From an uncultured Clostridia bacterium (GTDB lineage Bacteria > Bacillota > Clostridia > Oscillospirales > Ruminococcaceae), in NCBI GenBank assembly GCA_947381875.1, contig CANCXY010000017.1, forward strand, positions 1-22,788: 22,788 bases of DNA, read 5' to 3'. Of this stretch, positions 1-5,970 are shown piece by piece; the first letter of the stretch is position 1, and each line of letters begins with the position of its first letter. The position numbers and the translations under genes were made by a program. The notes under the pieces were generated by a model. The model worked only from the letters and a program-made list of their open reading frames with translations, made no database searches and was not told the origin of the DNA.

Positions 1-1017
1 GTGCGCGCCGCCGGGCCTGACCGGGGGCTGCGCCGCACGTTCTGGGGCTGTGCCGTGGCAGCGCCCGCGTTCACGCTGTTTGTGTGGCACTGCCATACCC
101 AGATGGTATTTGTGAACGCTTCGGGCACGCGCCATTCAACCTCTGTTTCGGAAATGGTGAAGATTTTCGGGGACAGGACGCCGGAGGACATTGCCACCAT
201 CTGTTCTAATTTCTTTATAAGGTGGTTCCATCCGGTGCCGGAGATTATGCCCAATGGTTCCGGCGAATGGCCCGCGCTGTTAGTGCTGGCGCTGCTGGTG
301 ATTTGCGCGCTCTATACCCGGAAATACCGCCCCAAACAGTTGATGAAAACCTGCGGCGGCGTGCTGGCGGGGTATGTGCTGTACAAATTCTGCCTGTTGG
401 GTATGTACCTGTTTAACCTGCCGGATCAGGACGCGCTGTATGTCGGCGCGTATGAACGATACACCGCCAGTATCGCGATTTTGCTGTACGGGCTTGCCGC
501 CGTGTTCGCGGCCCATCTGTTGGCGGAGCATACGTTCGATGTTCCCCAACGGCGCGCGCTGTGGTCGGCGGCGCTGTGCGGGTGTATGATTGTGCAGCCG
601 CTCCTGTTCCCGGTCGCGCCGGGGAAATATCGGAAGCCGGATTATCTGAACGACGGCCTGTACCGTCAGCTTTGCGTTTTGCAGCGGGAGTATAACCTGC
701 CGAAAAAGGACGGCTATGTGCTGGCGTTTTCCCATACGCCCTATGCCGGGTTCTTTATTGAATATGTGTTCCGTTCTCCGAACGCAAAATACATCGAGCC
801 GGAGGATTTAGATACCATTTTGCGCAAGGAGCCGGAAAAATACAACTGGCTGATCATCGCCGACCATGACGATAAAATAGACGCTGTGCTGTCCGCGCAC
901 GGCCTTCCACTGAATCAGGTGCTGATTGTCCTGAACGAGCCGGAAGATGAGGAAAAACTGCTTACAGAAAATGACGAAGGGGCGCGGGGACAGGACGCGC
1001 CCAAGGAGGCTGCCTGA
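1..1017 (+). CDS. Multi-pass membrane protein, C-terminal part (GT-C-like candidate)
   Basis: The reading frame is open from the first base, so this is very probably the C-terminal part of a longer gene; the GTG at base 1 need not be the start. About five hydrophobic segments are visible (near residues 14-30, 90-106, 116-138, 150-172 and 185-203). They are followed by a soluble C-terminal domain of about 130 residues that ends in an acidic tail. This layout, helices then a terminal soluble domain, fits polyprenyl-phosphate-sugar-dependent (GT-C) glycosyltransferases or related Clostridia membrane proteins, but I see no decisive motif. Its stop codon overlaps the next start (TGATG), and that neighbour is a DPM1/GtrA-type enzyme. 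A lipid-linked sugar step in surface glycan decoration is therefore plausible. Function is inferred from context only. Confidence 0.6.
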   Translation: MRAAGPDRGLRRTFWGCAVAAPAFTLFVWHCHTQMVFVNASGTRHSTSVSEMVKIFGDRTPEDIATICSNFFIRWFHPVPEIMPNGSGEWPALLVLALLVICALYTRKYRPKQLMKTCGGVLAGYVLYKFCLLGMYLFNLPDQDALYVGAYERYTASIAILLYGLAAVFAAHLLAEHTFDVPQRRALWSAALCGCMIVQPLLFPVAPGKYRKPDYLNDGLYRQLCVLQREYNLPKKDGYVLAFSHTPYAGFFIEYVFRSPNAKYIEPEDLDTILRKEPEKYNWLIIADHDDKIDAVLSAHGLPLNQVLIVLNEPEDEEKLLTENDEGARGQDAPKEAA

Positions 1018-2093
1018 TGGAGGAAACAAACTGTGCGATCGTACCAATCATCATCCCCTCGCTGGAGCCGGACGAGCGGCTGACGGCGCTGGTGCAAAAG
1101 CTGACCGAAGCGGGTTTATCCCCGGTCATCCTGCTGGATGACGGCAGCGGGGAGGCGTACCGCGAAAGGTTTGAGGTGTGCCGCGACCAATACGGCTGTA
1201 TCCTTTTGCGCCACGCGGTCAACCTTGGCAAGGGGCGCGCATTGAAGGACGCGTTCAACTATTGCCTGAATACCTGGCCCAATTTAGCGGGCTGTGTCAC
1301 GGCGGATTCGGACGGCCAGCATTCGCCGGATTGCATTCGGAATGTGCGCGACGCGCTGTTGAAAGAGCCGGATCACCTGATCCTGGGTGTGCGCGATTTC
1401 AACGCGCCGGGTGTGCCATCCAAAAACCGCATCGGCAACCAGATCACATGCCGGGTATGCAGCGCCGTCTGCGGCGTGAAGGTGTCCGATACACAGACGG
1501 GCCTGCGTGCCATCCCCGCCGCGTTTATGCGCGACCTGATGACGGTTGAAGGCGAACGCTTCGAGTTTGAAACGCGCATGCTGATAGAGGCAAAAGGGAA
1601 GTACCCGATTCGCGAGGTGCCCATCGAAACAATCTACGATTCCAAAGAAAACCACACGTCCCATTTCAACCCCCTGAGAGATTCTCTGCGGATATACCGT
1701 ATCTTCGGCGCGGCGCTGCTGCGCTATATCGTCTCCTCGCTTGGCTCCGGCGTGATCGACGTGTTTTTGTTCTGGCTGATGTGCCGTCTGCTGCGCGGGA
1801 AACTGGCGTCATATGTGATAATCGCCACCGTCGTGGCGCGTGTGGCTTCGGCCTCGTGCAACTATGCGCTGAATTACAGCCTTGTGTTTCACAGCAAGGC
1901 GGGGAAGGCGAAATCGGCGGTGCGGTACTGTATCCTTGCCATCTGCCAGATGAGCTTGAGCGCGGTGATTGTGGCGCTGCTTGTATCTTGGCTGCCGGTA
2001 CATATCTCCGAGCTGTGGGTAAAGCTGCCGGTGGATTTTGTACTTTTCTTTTTCAGCTATATGATCCAGCGGGAATTTGTGTATAAAAAGTAG
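1017..2093 (+). CDS. GT2 (DPM1-like) glycosyltransferase with C-terminal GtrA-like domain
   Basis: 358 aa. The N-terminal half is a GT-A fold of the polyprenyl-phosphate sugar synthase type: a DDGSG loop at residues 41-45, NLGKGRALK at 69-77 and the metal-binding DSDGQH at 97-102. It is followed by the conserved TGLRAIP segment. From about residue 235 come four hydrophobic segments typical of GtrA flippase-like domains. Family knowledge: such enzymes move a sugar from a nucleotide sugar to undecaprenyl phosphate, and the GtrA part is thought to help membrane passage. An AAGGAGG ribosome site (1003-1009) lies 7 nt before the ATG, which overlaps the upstream stop by one base, so the two genes are translationally coupled. 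The upstream membrane protein is the likely user of the lipid-linked sugar (inference). A hairpin terminator follows. Confidence 0.9.
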   Translation: MEETNCAIVPIIIPSLEPDERLTALVQKLTEAGLSPVILLDDGSGEAYRERFEVCRDQYGCILLRHAVNLGKGRALKDAFNYCLNTWPNLAGCVTADSDGQHSPDCIRNVRDALLKEPDHLILGVRDFNAPGVPSKNRIGNQITCRVCSAVCGVKVSDTQTGLRAIPAAFMRDLMTVEGERFEFETRMLIEAKGKYPIREVPIETIYDSKENHTSHFNPLRDSLRIYRIFGAALLRYIVSSLGSGVIDVFLFWLMCRLLRGKLASYVIIATVVARVASASCNYALNYSLVFHSKAGKAKSAVRYCILAICQMSLSAVIVALLVSWLPVHISELWVKLPVDFVLFFFSYMIQREFVYKK

Positions 2094-2109
2094 GATTGAA
2101 AATGGCATA

Positions 2110-2143
2110 GGCCGCGCCCATTCGGGCGCGGCCTCATGTTTTT
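2110..2143 (+). terminator. Rho-independent terminator, copy 1 of a duplicated hairpin
   Basis: A perfect 10-bp stem GGCCGCGCCC (2110-2119) pairs with GGGCGCGGCC (2124-2133) around an ATTC loop, followed by a short T run at 2139-2143. It ends the GtrA operon. A nearly identical hairpin lies at 4222-4245. Confidence 0.85.
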
Positions 2144-2191
2144 ATAACTCTATGATTCGCAGATTTGTTATCAATGGCATAAAACGAACAA

Positions 2192-2223
2192 AAGTTTAAT
2201 TTTATAAGTATAAAATTAAACTT
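2192..2223. promoter_or_regulatory. Perfect 15-bp inverted repeat, candidate operator of the ArsR/DUF2087 operon
   Basis: The left arm AAGTTTAATTTTATA (2192-2206) and right arm TATAAAATTAAACTT (2209-2223) are perfect reverse complements separated by AG. The right arm overlaps the first two bases of the -35 box. It is not followed by a T run and sits upstream of the transcription start, so a DNA-level operator is more likely than a terminator. The last gene of the operon encodes an ArsR-type regulator, the obvious candidate ligand (inference). Confidence 0.75.
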
Positions 2224-2250
2224 GACATTTCAATATTGCTGCTGTATAAT
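2222..2250 (+). promoter_or_regulatory. Consensus sigma-A promoter of the M29 peptidase operon
   Basis: TTGACA at 2222-2227 and TATAAT at 2245-2250 are separated by 17 bp, a perfect match to the vegetative consensus. A GAGGAGG ribosome site (2261-2267) and the ATG at 2279 follow. Confidence 0.9.
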
Positions 2251-2278
2251 TAAAATAAAAGAGGAGGTTTGAAATTCT

Positions 2279-3283
2279 ATGGACAGAAAAACTATATCCA
2301 AAATTGTCAAAGCCACCAGAGTATCCCCTGGTGAAATAATCCTTGTGCATTTCTGGGGAGAGGACACCGAGAAGGGAATCGCAAACAATTTTATGGCGGC
2401 TGTTGCGGAAATGGGCGCGACGCCCGTGCTATTGCAACAGTCCCGCTCGGTAAACCGTGATATTTTTCTTACAGCAAAAGAAAGCTGTTATGGGGAACAA
2501 TATTTTGATTTGTTTACCAAATTTGACGCAGTGCTTGATGTTTTTGCGTATCGTCCTGTGATTCTTGGATATGAAATTGAGAAAGGCAAGTTTGAGCTTT
2601 ACCGAAAATACATGGCTCAGCTCTTTTCAAAACTCATGGCCTGTAAACGTTTTACACAAATCAGGATACCCACTGCGGCGAACGCAGAGGAATCAGGTCT
2701 TGTCCCGCAGGACTACATTCGGCGTATGGAAAGCGCATACGACATTGATTATACCGCCGTTGATAAGGCTTGCAGGCAGGCCAAAAATCGCTTTGAGGGG
2801 GTCGGTAAAGTACTGCTTCGCACGGGGGAGGGACATGAGCTTTCTTTTGACCTGACTGGCAGAGCGTGGCACATTGACGCCGGGGATGGCGACCTTCCCT
2901 GCGGAGAAATCTACATTGCACCGGTCGAGGATAAAACGCAGGGGGCAGTTTATTTTGAAACGTTCTACTTTGACGGCGTGAAATATGAGCATGTCCTGTT
3001 ACACATAAAAGATGGCCGGATGATCGCCAGCAGCCAGCCCGAAGTTACCGCCTTTTTCGAGAATCAGCCGCAGGAAAACAGTGTTGTCTGCGAGCTTGGC
3101 TTTGGCATGAACCCCAATGTGACAGATTTATGTGGTTATGCTGTTTTAGATGAAAAAATGTGCGGCACTTTCCACATTGCAGTCGGTGCAAACACGATGT
3201 TCGGCGGAACAAATGACGCACCGGATCATAGGGATTTTGTGGGGCATGGTACGATAGATTTATATAGGAGGGAAATGCCATGA
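2279..3283 (+). CDS. M29-type metallopeptidase (thermophilic aminopeptidase-like)
   Basis: 334 aa, no signal peptide, so cytoplasmic. The C-terminal half carries the full set of residues expected for the two-metal site of M29 aminopeptidases: E210 in CGEIYIAP, E272 in CELGFGMNPN, H299 in DEKMCGTFHIAVG, then H317 and D319 in DHRDF. The first ~200 residues are more divergent, and the protein is shorter than typical M29 enzymes (about 400 aa). It may therefore be a specialised relative acting on a particular peptide rather than a housekeeping aminopeptidase (inference). It is the first gene of an operon with an unknown 122-aa protein and an ArsR-type regulator; each gene overlaps the next by ATGA. 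Base composition is visibly more AT-rich than the flanking glycosyltransferase and BlaI regions. Confidence 0.8.
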   Translation: MDRKTISKIVKATRVSPGEIILVHFWGEDTEKGIANNFMAAVAEMGATPVLLQQSRSVNRDIFLTAKESCYGEQYFDLFTKFDAVLDVFAYRPVILGYEIEKGKFELYRKYMAQLFSKLMACKRFTQIRIPTAANAEESGLVPQDYIRRMESAYDIDYTAVDKACRQAKNRFEGVGKVLLRTGEGHELSFDLTGRAWHIDAGDGDLPCGEIYIAPVEDKTQGAVYFETFYFDGVKYEHVLLHIKDGRMIASSQPEVTAFFENQPQENSVVCELGFGMNPNVTDLCGYAVLDEKMCGTFHIAVGANTMFGGTNDAPDHRDFVGHGTIDLYRREMP

Positions 3284-3648
3284 ATGCACAGCAACAGAAT
3301 TTTGAATCGTATCTTGATGAACAGATTGCCGCCTGTAAACGGCGCAGTGCGCTGTTTGCTGCGGATGACCGCAGAGATGAGGGAAATCTTGAAAAAGTCC
3401 GGGCGAATATCTATGAAATTTTCAAAACGATTCTCTCTGCCTCGGAAAGGGCCTGCGGAACGGACAAATCAGCCCAAAGGCGTTTTTTCCTGCAAAAAGC
3501 GGAACAAATCCCGGCGGCCTGGGCGGCTTCTCACAAAAAGGCTGAGCAGCACGGGGATATTGAAAAAATGCACATTGAAAGCGTGAAACTGGATACCGTC
3601 CGGGAAATAAAGGACAGGTATATGCGGATTTGGGAGGGAATGATATGA
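3280..3648 (+). CDS. Conserved-looking protein of unknown function, 122 aa
   Basis: I do not recognise this family. The product is soluble, highly charged and predicted mostly helical, with no signal peptide, membrane segment or metal motif. Its central part (FKTILSASERACG, then FFLQKAEQIPAAWAASHKKAEQHGD) looks like an amphipathic helical bundle. The start overlaps the M29 stop (ATGA, 3280) and the stop overlaps the ArsR start (ATGA, 3645). The protein is therefore made in step with both partners. It could be an adaptor of the peptidase or part of the signal read by the regulator; both are guesses from position. Confidence 0.75.
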   Translation: MNAQQQNFESYLDEQIAACKRRSALFAADDRRDEGNLEKVRANIYEIFKTILSASERACGTDKSAQRRFFLQKAEQIPAAWAASHKKAEQHGDIEKMHIESVKLDTVREIKDRYMRIWEGMI

Positions 3649-4208
3649 CTGAAGCAGAAGCAATCAGCCTGTTTAAGTGCCTGGCAGACAAGTCAAGGCT
3701 GCAAATATTAAAATCCATTTCTGTTGAGGATATGTATGTTGAGAGATTGGCGGAGCGATTGGGGCTTACAGCACCTACGATTTCTTTCCATCTGAAAAAG
3801 CTGTCGGATATTGGCGCTGTGACGGCATATAAAAATCAGTATTATATGATGTATTCCTTGAATAAAGAGATATTTCAGACAAGCATATTGGAGATACTGC
3901 AACAGGAATCGGACGAGGCACAAAAACAGGCGCAGAGGGACGCTGCATATCGGCAAAAGGTAATAGACGCGTTTTTTGAATATGGAAAATTAAAATCGAT
4001 CCCTGCGCAAGTCAAAAAAGAACGAATTGTTTTGGAAGTTATTTCTGAAGCGTTTGAATTTGATAGGATATATTCAGAACGGGAAGTAAATATTCTTATT
4101 GCTGATTTCTACGATGATTTTTGTACCCTTCGGCGTGATATGGTTGACGAACGGCTCTTAGGCAGAAGCAGGGATGGTAAGGAATATTGGCGAATAAAAA
4201 ACGATTGA
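3645..4208 (+). CDS. ArsR-type HTH regulator with C-terminal DUF2087 domain
   Basis: 187 aa from the ATG at 3645, which overlaps the upstream stop and has a GGGAGGG ribosome site at 3632-3638. A longer in-frame start at 3630 lies inside that site and is unlikely. Residues 5-75 form an ArsR winged helix (LFKCLADKSRLQILKSI, recognition region TAPTISFHLKKLSDIGAV). Residues ~115-185 match DUF2087 (KLKSIPAQVKKERIVLE, then YSEREVNILIADFYDDFCTLRRDMVDERLLGR and a final YW). No Cys-rich metal site typical of ArsR/SmtB sensors is seen in the HTH, so a non-metal signal is likely. As the last gene of the operon it probably represses its own promoter through the 15-bp inverted repeat at 2192-2223 (inference). 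Confidence 0.85.
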   Translation: MTEAEAISLFKCLADKSRLQILKSISVEDMYVERLAERLGLTAPTISFHLKKLSDIGAVTAYKNQYYMMYSLNKEIFQTSILEILQQESDEAQKQAQRDAAYRQKVIDAFFEYGKLKSIPAQVKKERIVLEVISEAFEFDRIYSEREVNILIADFYDDFCTLRRDMVDERLLGRSRDGKEYWRIKND

Positions 4209-4221
4209 TAAAACCGGCACA

Positions 4222-4253
4222 GGCCGCGCCCATTCGAGCGCGGCCTTTGTTTT
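4222..4253. terminator. Bidirectional terminator, copy 2 of the duplicated hairpin
   Basis: GGCCGCGCCC (4222-4231), ATTC loop, GAGCGCGGCC (4236-4245), followed by TTTGTTTT on the + strand and preceded by AAAA that gives a T run on the minus strand. One stem pair is lost (C-A) relative to copy 1 at 2110-2133. It lies between the convergent regulator and Cys-rich membrane protein genes. Confidence 0.8.
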
Positions 4254-4261
4254 GCATGGCC

Positions 4262-4693
4262 TTATTCATCGCAGGTCTGGCAGTGGCAGCCGCACCCCGC
4301 GTTGACAAGGCAGTCCAGGAAGCTGTACAGACTGAAAAACACATAGCTCATCAGCGCATACAGCACGAACGTAAAGATCGGGTAAGTGATAGTGACACGC
4401 ACCGCGAGAATGCCGATCAGGATACTGGGCAGCGAGAATGCCAGCAGGATGATGGCGGGAATTAACAGCCTTGTGCCTGTGGCGCAAATGCAGTCATTCA
4501 GCCGCCTGTCCTGCCGCAGCAGGCTGGAAGCGGTGATCGTTTGCAGCAGCAGCGCACCCCCGGCCAGCGCAGCGGCGAAAATATAGCCGGTGCGGTACAG
4601 GGTGGGGAAGAAGCGGATCAGCACCGCAAACAAAACGCCCACCAGCAGGCTGACAACGATCGAAGCGATGTCGTAACTCTTTTGATTGCTCAT
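4262..4693 (-). CDS. Four-helix membrane protein with Cys-rich C-terminal tail
   Basis: 143 aa from the ATG at 4693-4691, chosen because an AAAGGAG ribosome site lies just upstream (4701-4707) and the protein then starts directly before the first helix. Four hydrophobic segments are visible at about residues 8-28, 35-58, 72-97 and 102-130. The C-terminus is unusual: five cysteines (C128, C134, C136, C138, C141) with one histidine in the last 16 residues, plus a Cys-Ile-Cys at 68-70 in the loop before helix 3. The tail could bind metal or form disulfides. I do not recognise the family. It lies 25 nt downstream of the Cys/His-rich protein gene, so the two form an operon and may interact (inference). 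Confidence 0.7.
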   Translation of the reverse strand: MSNQKSYDIASIVVSLLVGVLFAVLIRFFPTLYRTGYIFAAALAGGALLLQTITASSLLRQDRRLNDCICATGTRLLIPAIILLAFSLPSILIGILAVRVTITYPIFTFVLYALMSYVFFSLYSFLDCLVNAGCGCHCQTCDE

Positions 4694-4718
4694 GGTCAAG
4701 CTCCTTTGGGAAAAACGG

Positions 4719-5327
4719 TTACATCGCCGCGCCCGCCGAATTGAAATCCATATAGTGCGCGGCGACCTTGACGATAAAGTGGCGGCGGCAGCCGCAGGCA
4801 TCGCCCGCCGAGCCGACGCCTACGTCCTCAGGCAGGATAAAGCGCACAGTCTCTACTGGGATATCCGCACAGCAGTTGTGCCGGTGCGCGGCGACGGTGA
4901 ACGTCTTGAGTCCGCGCGGGTACTCGTGCCCGTGTGAGTCTACCTCGTACAGGATCACACCCACAGCAACACGCTTGCCGGGGCACACGTTTTTGAGGCG
5001 CAGGGTAAGGTCGAGGATGCGCCCCTGCCCCTCAATGGAAGAATCGCTCAGGTGACAGTGCTTGTAATCCTCGCACTTTTCAAAGTAGATCTCGTCGCGC
5101 TCATGATGGTGCTTTTCGCGGTGTTCCTCACGGCATTCGCCGCAGGGTTCGCCGGCTGGCTCCGGCTGGGAGAACAGCGTCTCCGAAGCCGTGAGCGTTT
5201 CACGGAAAACCTCCTCAGTCGTGGGCTGTTCGGGCGCGGGGGAAATGGGGGACGGCTCTGCCGGGGCCTCCTGCATGCCGACGTCCTCGCCGCCGATGGA
5301 AATGGTTCCCAGGTCAATGGTCTGCAT
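4719..5327 (-). CDS. Cys/His-rich protein of unknown function with Clostridia-type conserved domain
   Basis: 202 aa, AGGAGG ribosome site at 5334-5339. The first ~60 residues are low-complexity and rich in Pro, Glu and Ser. Then comes a Cys/His stretch (CGECREEHREKHHHE, residues 62-76; CEDYKHC, 85-91). The rest is a predicted beta-rich domain: HLSDSSIEGQGRILDLTLRLKNVCPGKRVAVGVILYEVD, then EYPRGLKTFTV, HRHNCC, FILPEDVGV and CGCRRHFIVKVAAHYMDF. From memory this domain resembles a recurrent Clostridia family of unknown role found in hypothetical proteins. No signal peptide is seen. The gene heads a two-gene minus-strand operon and is divergent from the BlaI operon across a 274-bp gap. Many paired Cys and His suggest metal or redox chemistry, but this is unproven. 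Confidence 0.7.
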   Translation of the reverse strand: MQTIDLGTISIGGEDVGMQEAPAEPSPISPAPEQPTTEEVFRETLTASETLFSQPEPAGEPCGECREEHREKHHHERDEIYFEKCEDYKHCHLSDSSIEGQGRILDLTLRLKNVCPGKRVAVGVILYEVDSHGHEYPRGLKTFTVAAHRHNCCADIPVETVRFILPEDVGVGSAGDACGCRRHFIVKVAAHYMDFNSAGAAM

Positions 5328-5503
5328 ACTATGCCTCCTATGGGGCCATGAAAGGCCCGCTGTATTTGGCGCGGGGGTTTGTGCCCCGCGTGATCCGTCT
5401 GCACCATATGGCTGTGTGGACCTTGGTATTGATGTGCACAGGCCATTCTATGCGGCGTGGGCCGTTTCTGACAGTGCCAGCACGGGAAAGCCGGAAAAAG
5501 AAT

Positions 5504-5522
5504 TTTCTACAACATGTAAAAA
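5504..5522. promoter_or_regulatory. BlaI/MecI-like operator, upstream copy
   Basis: TACA-ACA-TGTA (5508-5518) is the core dyad of BlaI/MecI operators (TACA-N3-TGTA), extended by TTT and AAA on the outside. It sits just upstream of the -35 box of the repressor gene. Confidence 0.75.
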
Positions 5523-5525
5523 AGC

Positions 5526-5554
5526 CTTGACAAATGGAGATAGATAGGGTATTG
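5526..5554 (+). promoter_or_regulatory. Promoter of the BlaI / M56-M23 operon
   Basis: A perfect TTGACA -35 (5526-5531), 17-bp spacer and a TATTGT -10 (5549-5554, 4 of 6 matches) lie between two operator-like dyads. The ribosome site is AAGGAGGTG (5586-5592 region), 9-10 nt before the ATG at 5602. Confidence 0.75.
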
Positions 5555-5563
5555 TATTGATTA

Positions 5564-5576
5564 ACGACAAATTGTA
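5564..5576. promoter_or_regulatory. BlaI-like operator, downstream copy
   Basis: C-g-ACAA-A-TTGT-a-G is a near-palindrome centred on 5570, 57 bp from the centre of the upstream site. Its TTGTAGAAAAT end (5571-5581 region) is the reverse complement of ATTTTCTACAA (5502-5512) in the upstream site. It lies at or just after the expected transcription start, a position suited to repression. Confidence 0.65.
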
Positions 5577-5601
5577 GAAAATAGAAGGAGGTGGCTGCCA
5601 T

Positions 5602-5970
5602 ATGAAGCTTTCCGGCGCGGAGTATGAAATTATGGATTGCGTATGGGATCTGCAGCGGGCCGTTACAAGCGCGGACATCCTGCGGGAACTGGGCGCGGCG
5701 CGCGGCTGGAAACAGCCCACAGTCCTCACGTTCCTTTCGCGCTTAGTGGAAAAGGGCCTGCTGGCGACAGAAAAGAATGGGAAGGTGCGCAGCTATACCG
5801 CAGCTGTGTCGCGGGAGGCGTATAAAAGCGCGGAGACACGGGTGTTCCTGGCGCGGCTGTACGACGGCAGCGTGCGGAACCTTGTCGCGTGCATGGCCGA
5901 CGGCAACGGCATTTCGGATGAGGATCTGCGCGGCCTGCGCGCATGGCTGAAAGAGAGGGAGGGCGCATGA
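5602..5970 (+). CDS. blaI: BlaI/MecI/CopY-family transcriptional repressor
   Basis: 122 aa, full length for the family. The N-terminal winged helix is clear (LSGAEYEIMDCVWDLQRAVTSADILREL, then WKQPTVLTFLSRLVEKGLLATEKNGKVRSYTAAVSREAYKSAE). The C-terminal dimerisation helices (FLARLYDGSVRNLVACMADG, ISDEDLRGLRAWL) follow. Family knowledge: the dimer binds TACA/TGTA dyads and is inactivated by proteolysis when its membrane partner senses cell-wall stress. Two such dyads flank the promoter here, so autoregulation is likely. The stop overlaps the start of the M56 gene (ATGA at 5967), the usual blaI-blaR1 arrangement. The symbol denotes the family; no beta-lactamase gene is present in the window, so the target is probably not penicillinase. 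Confidence 0.93.
   Translation: MKLSGAEYEIMDCVWDLQRAVTSADILRELGAARGWKQPTVLTFLSRLVEKGLLATEKNGKVRSYTAAVSREAYKSAETRVFLARLYDGSVRNLVACMADGNGISDEDLRGLRAWLKEREGA

Noticed and set aside
5341..5500. Sporulation-type (sigma E/K) promoter for the minus-strand Cys-rich pair
   Set aside because: CATA-like -10 strings occur, but none has a matching -35 at the right distance.
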